DNA of 64,000 bases, from assembly GCF_910580175.1 (NCBI RefSeq), contig NZ_CAJTXD010000006.1:124001-188000 (forward strand), read 5' to 3'. Origin of the DNA: an uncultured Alistipes sp. (GTDB lineage: Bacteria > Bacteroidota > Bacteroidia > Bacteroidales > Rikenellaceae). The notes under the pieces are model-generated. The model was not told the DNA's origin, made no database searches, and saw only the letters and a list, made by a program, of their open reading frames with translations. Made by a program: the position numbers and the translations under genes. Every line of letters starts with the position of its first letter. The first letter of the stretch is position 1. This document shows, in pieces, positions 52,118 through 60,166 of this stretch.

Positions 52118-53380
52118 ATGACCCGATTTTTCGACACCGACAGCTGGAACGAAATCTGGCAGACCGTGAGCCGCAACCGCAAGCGAAGCATCATGACGGC
52201 ACTGGGCGTTTTCTGGGGCATCTTCATGCTTACCGTGATGCTCGGGGCAGGCATGGGCCTGGGGCGTCTTTTCCGCCAACAATTAGGCGACATGTCGACC
52301 AACACCCTCCTGCTCCAGCCCCAGCAGACCGCCATCCCCTACAAAGGCATGCCCCGCAACCGATGGTGGCGCTTCAACAACGACGACGTGGAGGCCGTGC
52401 GCCGGCTTCCAGAAGTGCTCCACGCCTCGGCCGTCTACTGGGCCGGCGAACAGCATTGCAGCCGCGGCGAACGCAAGGGCGATTACACGCTGATGGGCTA
52501 CTCGCCCGACTACCAACGCATCAACCCGCAGAAAATCATCTTCGGACGCTTCATCAACGAGGTCGACATGGCCCGCAAACGCAAGGTCTGCGTCATCGGC
52601 ACCCAGGTCTGGAAAGACCTCTTTCCGGGCGGCGAAGACCCCACGGGCCGCTCCATCCGGATCAACAGCTCCTATTTTACCGTCGCAGGCGTCCTCCGCC
52701 GACAAAGCAGCCTCATCTCGTTCAGCAATCCGGAGCGCACGATCATCATTCCCGTGTCGCTGGCCCAACAACTTTTCGGCCGCGGAGACTACGTACACAT
52801 GCTGGCGCTGGCCGGCCGCGACAACATGCCCAGCAAACAAGTCGAGCAAGCCTGCAAAAGAGAACTCTTCGCCCGGCACTTGGTGGCGCCCGACGACGAA
52901 AAGGCCGCCTGGGTCATCGCCGTTTCGGAGATGCTCGACAAGGTGCAGGGACTTTTCCGGGGCATCGCCCTGCTTACCTGGATCGTAGGTCTGGGCACGT
53001 TGCTGGCGGGCATCGTAGGCGTGAGCAACATCATGCTCGTGACCATCAAGGAACGCACCCAGGAGATCGGCATCCGCCGGGCCATCGGAGCACCGCCGGG
53101 CGCCATCCTGACGCAGATCCTGACCGAAAGTTTCGTCCTCACGTTCATCGCCGGCACGCTGGGGCTGGCTGCGGCCGTAGGCGTGCTCTCGGTCGCCGAC
53201 TCGATCTATTATCAGGCCGTCGTCGCCGCACAGCAGGGTGCCGACATCTCGTGGCAAATATCGTTCGGCACCGGTATCGAAGCCTTGGCGATCATCGTTG
53301 CGGGGAGCCTGCTGGCAGGCATCATTCCTGCGTTCCGCGCTCTGAAGATCAAGGCCGTAGATGCCATAAGGGAAGAATAA
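52118..53380 (+). CDS. MacB-like ABC permease, second copy
   Basis: A 420-residue paralogue of the first permease with the same layout: LGVFWGIFMLTVMLGAGMG as first helix, a periplasmic domain, and LTWIVGLGTLLAGIVGVSN starting the FtsX part. The two share the LGTLLAGIVGVSNIMLVT block. They probably form a heterodimer rather than the usual MacB homodimer (inference). The start at 52118 is the first ATG before the conserved region. Confidence 0.9.
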   Translation: MTRFFDTDSWNEIWQTVSRNRKRSIMTALGVFWGIFMLTVMLGAGMGLGRLFRQQLGDMSTNTLLLQPQQTAIPYKGMPRNRWWRFNNDDVEAVRRLPEVLHASAVYWAGEQHCSRGERKGDYTLMGYSPDYQRINPQKIIFGRFINEVDMARKRKVCVIGTQVWKDLFPGGEDPTGRSIRINSSYFTVAGVLRRQSSLISFSNPERTIIIPVSLAQQLFGRGDYVHMLALAGRDNMPSKQVEQACKRELFARHLVAPDDEKAAWVIAVSEMLDKVQGLFRGIALLTWIVGLGTLLAGIVGVSNIMLVTIKERTQEIGIRRAIGAPPGAILTQILTESFVLTFIAGTLGLAAAVGVLSVADSIYYQAVVAAQQGADISWQISFGTGIEALAIIVAGSLLAGIIPAFRALKIKAVDAIREE

Positions 53381-53407
53381 AAACGCAAGAAATAATACCA
53401 TTCATTT

Positions 53408-54532
53408 ATGAAACGACTCCTCAAAATCCTGCTCGGCACGTTCTTCGCGGCCCTGCTGCTCGGCACGTTCTGGTTTCTATGGCAGAAGACCCGCCCCGTG
53501 AAGACGGTTTATGCCCTCGTGCAACCCACCCTCGACACACTCCGCCAATATGTCATCGCCACAGGCAAGGTGCAGCCGCGCGACGAAGTGCTCATCAAGC
53601 CCCAGATTTCGGGTATCGTCTCCGAGGTGTACAAGGAAGCCGGGCAGAGCGTGCGCAAGGGCGAAGTCATCGCCACCGTGAAAGTCGTGCCCGAAATGGG
53701 GCAGCTGTCGAGCGCCGAATCGCGCGTTTCGGTAGCCAGACTCTCCCTGGCCCAGACCCGACGCGAACACGACCGCACCGAAGCGCTCCACGCCAAAGGC
53801 GTTCTCTCCGAGGAAGAATACGAACAGAGCCGCACGACGCTGGCCAAAAGCGAAGAAGAATTGCAGAATGCCATCGAGAATCTCGAAATCGTAAAAAACG
53901 GCATCACGAGCCGATACAAAGAACTGAGCAACACACAAATACGCTCTACTATCGACGGCATGATCCTCGATGTACCCGTCAAGGTCGGCAACTCGGTAAT
54001 CCAAGCCAACACTTTCAACGACGGCACCACCATCGCCACTGTGGCCGACATGACCAACATGCAGTTCCAGGGGCAGGTCGACGAAACCGACGTAGGCAAG
54101 CTCCGCGAAGGAATGCCCGTGCAGCTTACCATCGGAGCATTGCAGAATGTGGCCCTGACCGCCGAACTCGAATACGTAGCGCCCAAGGCCACCGAAGACA
54201 ACGGAGTGATCATGTTCGAAGTCAAGGCCGCAGTACGCATCCCCGACGATGTTTTCGTGCGGGCCGGATACAGCGCCAATGCCAGCGTAGTGATCGAAAG
54301 TCGCGAAGGGGTGCTGACCATGCCTGAAAGCACCGTCGAATTCGAAGGCGAAAAGGCTTTCGTATACGTACTTGCCGGTTCCGAAGAGGACGAAGACCAG
54401 ACCTTCGAACGCCGCGAAGTGGGCATCGGACTCTCCGACGGCATCCGCATCGAAATCCAGAGCGGCATAACCTCGGACGACCGCATCCGCGGCGCCCGGC
54501 TGGACACCAAGGAATCATCCAAAACCGCATAA
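53408..54532 (+). CDS. Periplasmic adaptor protein (HlyD/MacA family)
   Basis: A 374-residue membrane-fusion protein. An N-terminal anchor helix (LLGTFFAALLLGTFWFLW) is followed by a split lipoyl domain (GKVQPRDEVLIKPQISGIV and IRSTIDGMILDVPVKVG), a coiled-coil hairpin (about 95-180) and beta-barrel domains. It links the MacB-like permeases to TolC. The next gene, tolC-like, starts 3 nt after the stop. Confidence 0.92.
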   Translation: MKRLLKILLGTFFAALLLGTFWFLWQKTRPVKTVYALVQPTLDTLRQYVIATGKVQPRDEVLIKPQISGIVSEVYKEAGQSVRKGEVIATVKVVPEMGQLSSAESRVSVARLSLAQTRREHDRTEALHAKGVLSEEEYEQSRTTLAKSEEELQNAIENLEIVKNGITSRYKELSNTQIRSTIDGMILDVPVKVGNSVIQANTFNDGTTIATVADMTNMQFQGQVDETDVGKLREGMPVQLTIGALQNVALTAELEYVAPKATEDNGVIMFEVKAAVRIPDDVFVRAGYSANASVVIESREGVLTMPESTVEFEGEKAFVYVLAGSEEDEDQTFERREVGIGLSDGIRIEIQSGITSDDRIRGARLDTKESSKTA

Positions 54533-54535
54533 GCC

Positions 54536-55876
54536 ATGAGACGCATTTTTCTGACGGCAGCATGGTGCGTCGCCACGGCCTCGGCGGCACAGCCGCAGAC
54601 CCCTGCGGCCGAACCGCCTCTCTGGACGCTGGACGACTGCATCCGCTATGCCCAGGAGCACAACGTCGAGGTGCACCGGCGTGCGCTGAATGTCGAGCAG
54701 CGCGGCGTGGAACTCTCCACGGCCCGCTTCAGCCGCCTGCCCGATCTGAACGCCGGCATCGGCTACAACTTCTCGTTCGGCCGCGGCACCTCGGCCGACA
54801 ACACGCGCAAGACCGAGACGCTGCGCACCGGATCGTTCGATGTCTCGGCGTCGATGCCGCTGTTCCAAGGTCTGCGCATCAACCGCCAGATCAAGGGAAG
54901 CCAACTCGACCTGGCCGCAGCCATGGAAGACCTCGAACGGGCACGCGAAGATGTGGCGGTCAACGTGATGACGCGCTACCTGGAAGTGCTCTACAACAAG
55001 GAACTGGTCGGAATAGCCGAGCGCCAGCTGGACTTGAGCGTCCGGCAGACCGCCCGCAGCCGCGAGTTGGCGGCCGCAGGCAGGCAACCCGAATCGGCGG
55101 TCTACGAAAGTCTTTCGCTCGAAGCCAAAGACCGTCTGGCGCTGACCCAGGCCCGCAACGATCTGGCGCTGGCGCTGCTCGAATTGAGCCAGACGCTCGA
55201 CCGCGAAAGCGCCGCAGGATTCGACATTGCGGCACCCGAACTGGACAGCGTGACCCTCGCTTCGCTCCACCGGCTCGGCTCGGTCGAAGCGGTCTACGAC
55301 CATGCCGCCGCCCACCGGCCCGGCATCCGCTCGGAGCGGCTGCGGCTGGAAAGCACCGAAAACGACATCCGCATCGCCCGCTCGGCACTCTACCCCTCGC
55401 TCTTCGTGCGCGGCGGATTCGGCACGGGGATTTACAGCAGTATGGATGCGGACTTCTGGCCCCAGTTCGACAAAAACCGCAACGAATTCGTGGGGCTGTC
55501 GCTGAGCGTGCCGATCTTCAACCGCCGGGCTACACGCAACAACATCCGCACGGCAAAGATCGCGATGCGCAGCCAAGCCCTGACTCTGCGCAACGCAGAA
55601 CTGACCCTGCGCAAGGAGATCGAGCAGGCATGGTACAACGCCGATGCCGCCTATGCCAAATACCGTGCGGCAGGGCAGGCGCTCGCCGCGGCCCGCGTAG
55701 CCTTCGGCTACGAACAAAGCAAGGCCGAAGCGGGCCGTTCGACGCTTTTCGACTTCAACGACGCCAAAACCCGCATGGAGAAAGCCGAAGCGGAGCTGGC
55801 CCAAGCCAAATACGAATTCGTATTCCGTCAAAAAATTCTGGACTTCTATCGGGGCGAGCCGCTGACACTGCAATAA
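54536..55876 (+). CDS. TolC-family outer-membrane channel
   Basis: A 446-residue outer-membrane efflux protein. The signal peptide is short (TAAWCVATASAAQ). TLDDCIRYAQEHNVEVHR starts the first repeat; long heptad-rich helices and the second repeat (IRSERLRLESTENDIRIARS) follow. It completes the tripartite exporter. The substrate (antibiotics, lipoproteins, peptides) is not visible. Confidence 0.92.
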   Translation: MRRIFLTAAWCVATASAAQPQTPAAEPPLWTLDDCIRYAQEHNVEVHRRALNVEQRGVELSTARFSRLPDLNAGIGYNFSFGRGTSADNTRKTETLRTGSFDVSASMPLFQGLRINRQIKGSQLDLAAAMEDLERAREDVAVNVMTRYLEVLYNKELVGIAERQLDLSVRQTARSRELAAAGRQPESAVYESLSLEAKDRLALTQARNDLALALLELSQTLDRESAAGFDIAAPELDSVTLASLHRLGSVEAVYDHAAAHRPGIRSERLRLESTENDIRIARSALYPSLFVRGGFGTGIYSSMDADFWPQFDKNRNEFVGLSLSVPIFNRRATRNNIRTAKIAMRSQALTLRNAELTLRKEIEQAWYNADAAYAKYRAAGQALAAARVAFGYEQSKAEAGRSTLFDFNDAKTRMEKAEAELAQAKYEFVFRQKILDFYRGEPLTLQ

Positions 55877-55910
55877 TTTCATTACTTTTGCAGCCGATAA
55901 ACCGCCCGCA

Positions 55911-57572
55911 ATGGATTGGATACGCAGCATACTCGTCGAGCACTCGGCCTTGCAGGCCGTGATCGTGATTTCGCTCATCTCGGTCGCAGGCATCGGTCTG
56001 GGGCGCATCCGCTTCTTCGGCATTTCGCTCGGCGCCGCGTTCATCTTTTTCGCCGGCATCCTGGCCGGACACTTCGGACTGACGCTCGACCCCGCGATGC
56101 TGGCCTATGCCGAAAGTTTCGGACTGGTGCTCTTCGTCTACGCCCTGGGACTGCAAGTGGGGCCGGGATTCTTCAGTTCGATCCGCACCGACGGCGTACG
56201 GCTGCTCGTGCCCTCGATCGCCGTGATCTTGCTCGGCACGGGGGCGGCCGTCGGACTGAGCTATGCGCTCCGCATCCCCATGCCCGAAATGTCGGGCATC
56301 CTATGCGGCGCCACGACCAACACGCCGGCACTCGGTGCGGCGCAGCAGACCCTCCAGCAAGCCGGTCTGCCGACCGGTGCCGCCGCCTTGGGCTGCGCAC
56401 TGACCTACCCGCTGGGCGTCGTGGGGGTCATCCTGGCCATCGTTCTGATCCGCCGCTGCTTCGTGCGGCCCGCCGATCTGGCAGGACCCGATGCCGAACA
56501 CCGCCGCAACGTCTTCATCGCCAGCTACCGGCTGACCAACCCTGCGCTTTTCGGCAAGAGCCTGCATGACGTGGCCGCCGAGAGCCAGCGCCATTTCGTC
56601 GTCTCGCGCATCTGGCGCGACGGGCGCGTCTCGATCCCCACTTCGGACAAGACGTTCGAGCAACACGACGTCGTGCTGGTCATTACCACCCCCGAGGAAG
56701 CCGACGCCCTGCGGCTGCTTTTCGGCGAACAGGAAGAAAAAGACTGGAACAGCAAAAACATCGACTGGAACGCCGTCGACAATCAACTCATCTCGCAGCG
56801 CATCGTCGTGACGCGCCCCGAACTAAACGGCAGGAAACTATCGTCGCTCCGCCTGCGCAACGACTACGGCATCAACATCAGCCGCGTCGACCGCTCGGGC
56901 GTACAGCTGCTGGCCACGCCCGACCTGCGCCTGCAACTGGGCGACCGGCTGACGGTGGTCGGCGAAGCGGAAGCGATCCGCGGCGTAGAAAAACGGGTGG
57001 GCAACGCCGTAAAGCACCTCAACGAACCCAACTTGGCAGCCGTATTCATCGGGCTGATCCTCGGTCTGGCGCTCGGCTCCGTGCCGCTGACCGTGCCGGG
57101 CATATCGGCACCCGTGAAGCTGGGATTGGCCGGCGGACCGATCATCGTCGGCATCCTCATCGGCACTTTCGGGCCGCGCCTGCACATGATTACCTATACC
57201 ACCCAGAGCGCCAACCTCATGCTGCGCGCCCTGGGCCTGTCGATGTACCTTGCCTGCCTGGGGCTGGATGCCGGCGCGCACTTCTTCGAAACGGTCATGC
57301 GCCCCGAGGGAATGCTATGGCTGGGCACGGGCTTCCTGCTCACGTTCGTACCCGTCGTCGTCATGGCCGTCGTCTCGCTGCGTCTGCTGCACCTCGACTT
57401 CGGGTCGGTGGCGGGGCTGCTGTGCGGCAGCATGGCCAACCCGATGGCGCTGGGTTATGCCAACGAGACCATCGAAGGCGACAACCCCTCGGTCTCCTAT
57501 GCCACGGTCTACCCCATCTGCATGTTCCTGCGCGTAATCATCATTCAGGTGGTTCTAATGCTGACGCTCTGA
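55911..57572 (+). CDS. AspT/YidE-family putative transporter with two RCK_C domains
   Basis: A 553-residue membrane protein. Two blocks of helices (about 1-190 and 370-553) carry the twin motifs CGATTNTPALGAAQQ and GSMANPMALGYANE. Two cytoplasmic TrkA_C/RCK_C domains lie between them (about 205-355; VTRPELNGRKLSSLRL is in the second). The family includes aspartate:alanine antiporters; the substrate here is unknown. A TACTTTTG box (55883-55890) lies in the short gap after tolC, so it may have its own promoter. Its 3' end overlaps the convergent MscS gene by 32 bp. Confidence 0.88.
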   Translation: MDWIRSILVEHSALQAVIVISLISVAGIGLGRIRFFGISLGAAFIFFAGILAGHFGLTLDPAMLAYAESFGLVLFVYALGLQVGPGFFSSIRTDGVRLLVPSIAVILLGTGAAVGLSYALRIPMPEMSGILCGATTNTPALGAAQQTLQQAGLPTGAAALGCALTYPLGVVGVILAIVLIRRCFVRPADLAGPDAEHRRNVFIASYRLTNPALFGKSLHDVAAESQRHFVVSRIWRDGRVSIPTSDKTFEQHDVVLVITTPEEADALRLLFGEQEEKDWNSKNIDWNAVDNQLISQRIVVTRPELNGRKLSSLRLRNDYGINISRVDRSGVQLLATPDLRLQLGDRLTVVGEAEAIRGVEKRVGNAVKHLNEPNLAAVFIGLILGLALGSVPLTVPGISAPVKLGLAGGPIIVGILIGTFGPRLHMITYTTQSANLMLRALGLSMYLACLGLDAGAHFFETVMRPEGMLWLGTGFLLTFVPVVVMAVVSLRLLHLDFGSVAGLLCGSMANPMALGYANETIEGDNPSVSYATVYPICMFLRVIIIQVVLMLTL

Positions 57573-58851
57573 CCGCCGGGGCAGCCCGCAGACGTTCTTC
57601 GAGCGCCCGAACGTCATCGCCCGAGGGCGACTGGAAGACCCGCAGCCCGAATTCGGGAAGCGCACACAACATGTGGTCGAGCACCTCGGATATCTCCTGC
57701 TCGTAATCGACAAAATAAATGAATCTGGTATAGAAGTAGAGCTGCACGGGCAATCCGGAGTCGGTCGGCTCCAAGGGGCGCACGACCAGCTTCATGTCCG
57801 AATGGACGGAACTCCGCTGCTGCAAAAAACGCAGCATGTAGACCCGGAACAAGCCCAGATTGGTCTGTCGGCGGCCGTTGATGGCCGGTTCGTCGTCCCC
57901 GATGCCGATCGAAGCATTGAACGCAGCGTCGTCCTTTTCTATTTTCTCGATATAATCGCCCAACAACCTGATTTTACGCAAACGATCCAACATCTCGGGC
58001 GTACAAAACCGGATGCTGGAGATGTCGACCGGCACCGAAATCAAGATGCGGCGGCCGCCCGAAAGCTGCATGGCATGCCAATTGACGAACGAATCGCTTA
58101 CCAGCTGGTAAGGCGGCAGCGTGACGATCGTATTGTCCCAATTGCGTATCTTTACCGTAGTAAGCGACACCTCCTCCACATTGCCGTCGGCACCGAACTT
58201 GGGCACCGAAATCCAATCGCCGACCTTGAGCATATCGTTGGCCGAGAGTTGAATGCCCGACACGAAACCCAGAATGCTGTCGCGGAAGATCAACATCAGG
58301 ATGGCGGCCGACGCACCCAGACTGGTAAGCAGGATGGCCGGCGACTTGCCGAGCAGGATCGAGATGACCAGAATCGTACAGATGAGCAGGGCGATGCCCT
58401 GAGCCGTCTGCCGCAGTCCCTTGATAGGCTTGTTCTGCCAGGCCGGACGTGCCGCAACGATGCGGAACGAAGCATAGAGCAAGGCGTTGATGAACCGGAA
58501 AACCGAGACGATGATGCAGATCCGCATGAAACGCATGACGATCGTCCGGACGGACGAATCGGTTTCGAAGACCACGGGCAGCAACACGGCCAACAGCACG
58601 GCGCTTACCACGTGGCACCCGCATTTCAACACGCGCGTGCTGAAAAGCGTGTCGTCCCACTTGATCCGCGTACGCTCGACCACCTTGCGCACGAGCGGAA
58701 CCACGGCCCAGGTCAACAACAGATCGAACAGCAGCACGGTCACAACGATCAAGCCGAACGCCACCCACATGTCCCTGCCGTCGTGCGCCGTCGACTCGAC
58801 ACCCAGCCAATCGAGCAGGTCGTCCGTCCATTTTTTCAGATGTCGCTGCAT
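57541..58851 (-). CDS. Mechanosensitive channel, MscS family (YbdG-like)
   Basis: About 436 residues from the Met at 58851; a longer frame starts at 58908 and cannot be excluded. Five or so membrane helices precede the MscS core, in which ILLTSLGASAAILMLIFRDSILGFVSGIQL is represented by ASAAILMLIFRDSILGF, followed by the beta domain NDMLKVGDWISVPKFGADGN and VEEVSLTTVKIRNWDNT. The extended soluble C-terminus is as in YbdG/YnaI-type channels. Likely role: osmotic or membrane-tension safety valve. Confidence 0.88.
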   Translation of the reverse strand: MQRHLKKWTDDLLDWLGVESTAHDGRDMWVAFGLIVVTVLLFDLLLTWAVVPLVRKVVERTRIKWDDTLFSTRVLKCGCHVVSAVLLAVLLPVVFETDSSVRTIVMRFMRICIIVSVFRFINALLYASFRIVAARPAWQNKPIKGLRQTAQGIALLICTILVISILLGKSPAILLTSLGASAAILMLIFRDSILGFVSGIQLSANDMLKVGDWISVPKFGADGNVEEVSLTTVKIRNWDNTIVTLPPYQLVSDSFVNWHAMQLSGGRRILISVPVDISSIRFCTPEMLDRLRKIRLLGDYIEKIEKDDAAFNASIGIGDDEPAINGRRQTNLGLFRVYMLRFLQQRSSVHSDMKLVVRPLEPTDSGLPVQLYFYTRFIYFVDYEQEISEVLDHMLCALPEFGLRVFQSPSGDDVRALEERLRAAPAVRASALEPPE

Positions 58852-58923
58852 GTCCGGCAGCTCCGCAATTACCGCGCCGGGGCCTACGCAGCGAAACGAA
58901 AGTTTCAACGAGCGAGAACTGCG

Positions 58924-60087
58924 CTACCTGGCATCCGCACGCCGGGCCGAAAACCGGAACACATACCAAGCACATGCGAGGAACCCGCCCAAAGCAAAAG
59001 CCACGCCGGGCAAGGCGCTCCACTCGTAACCCAGCCCCCGGTCGATGGGCAAGCCGCCGCAATAGGCCCCGAGGGCATTGCCGAGGTTGAAAGCCACCTG
59101 CACCAAAGCGGCCCCCAACATCTCCCCGCCCCGCGAATTTTCGAGAATCAACAACTGCTGGGGCGACGAGACGCAAAAGAGACAACCCGTAGCGAGCACC
59201 ATAGCTGCGAGAGAAAACCACCCGACGCGAGCGCCGAAAAAGATGCCGGCCAAGGCGACCGAAGCGACCAACAACGTAGCCCGCACAACCCGCTCAGGAG
59301 TGTAGCGGTCGGAAAGGTGTCCCCCGGCCAGATTGCCGACGAACATGCCGAATCCGGCCAACATCATGATGAGGGTAAGTTTGTCGGCGGCGAATCCAGA
59401 AGTACGGATCATCAACGCCCCCACATAACTATACCAACAGAAGATCCCGCCGTTGCCCAGCATGACCGAAGCGAGAATCGCCCACGGAGCACCGTGGCGC
59501 AGAAACCGGAACTGCCCTTTCAATCCGCTGTCGGGCAACGGCGGCAAAGCGGGAACCCACCGCCGGATGAGGACGAAAGCGACGATGCCCCACAAGGCGA
59601 CGATGGCGAAGGCGGCACGCCAGGTAATGATGCCGCTGATATAGGTACCCAACGGCACGCCGAAGAGATTGGCGACGGTCATCCCCACGATCATGATGGA
59701 GACCGCCCCGGTTCGGTGGCCCTGGTCGGCCACCTGCTCGGCGACGATGGAGCCGGCCCCGAAGAAAGCGCCGTGGGGCAAGCCCGACACGAAACGCATG
59801 GCCAACAACACCCAATAACCGGGCGCGGCCGCGGCGCAGAGGTTGCCGATCACGATCAAGGCGGAGAGGAGCAACAAAATCCATTTCAACGGCCGTCGCC
59901 GTGCGACGAAGACCATCAACGGAGCGCCGATGCAGACACCCAACGCATAGGCAGAAATCAGATGGCCGGCCTGCGGCACGGAGACGCCCAGCGAACGGGC
60001 GATGTCGGGAAGGATGCCCATCATGACGAACTCCGACATGCCCAATGCCAACGTACCGAATGCTAAAGCGATCAAACTTTTCTTCAT
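58924..60087 (-). CDS. MFS transporter, AraJ/DHA1-type exporter
   Basis: A 387-residue protein with 12 predicted helices. ALGTLALGMSEFVMMGILPDI and ISAYALGVCIGAPLMVFVARR are the first helices and DHA1 motif of AraJ/YdhP-like exporters, and LPHGAFFGAGSIVAEQVA is also typical. Substrate may be a sugar or drug; not determinable. It lies 72 nt upstream of the MscS gene on the same strand. Confidence 0.88.
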   Translation of the reverse strand: MKKSLIALAFGTLALGMSEFVMMGILPDIARSLGVSVPQAGHLISAYALGVCIGAPLMVFVARRRPLKWILLLLSALIVIGNLCAAAAPGYWVLLAMRFVSGLPHGAFFGAGSIVAEQVADQGHRTGAVSIMIVGMTVANLFGVPLGTYISGIITWRAAFAIVALWGIVAFVLIRRWVPALPPLPDSGLKGQFRFLRHGAPWAILASVMLGNGGIFCWYSYVGALMIRTSGFAADKLTLIMMLAGFGMFVGNLAGGHLSDRYTPERVVRATLLVASVALAGIFFGARVGWFSLAAMVLATGCLFCVSSPQQLLILENSRGGEMLGAALVQVAFNLGNALGAYCGGLPIDRGLGYEWSALPGVAFALGGFLACAWYVFRFSARRADAR

Positions 60088-60166
60088 GACTCCAACGAAA
60101 AAAACCGGGCAAAACTAACACGAAAAAAGATGAAAAACAAGAACGTTTTCCATCTTTAGCCAGCCT

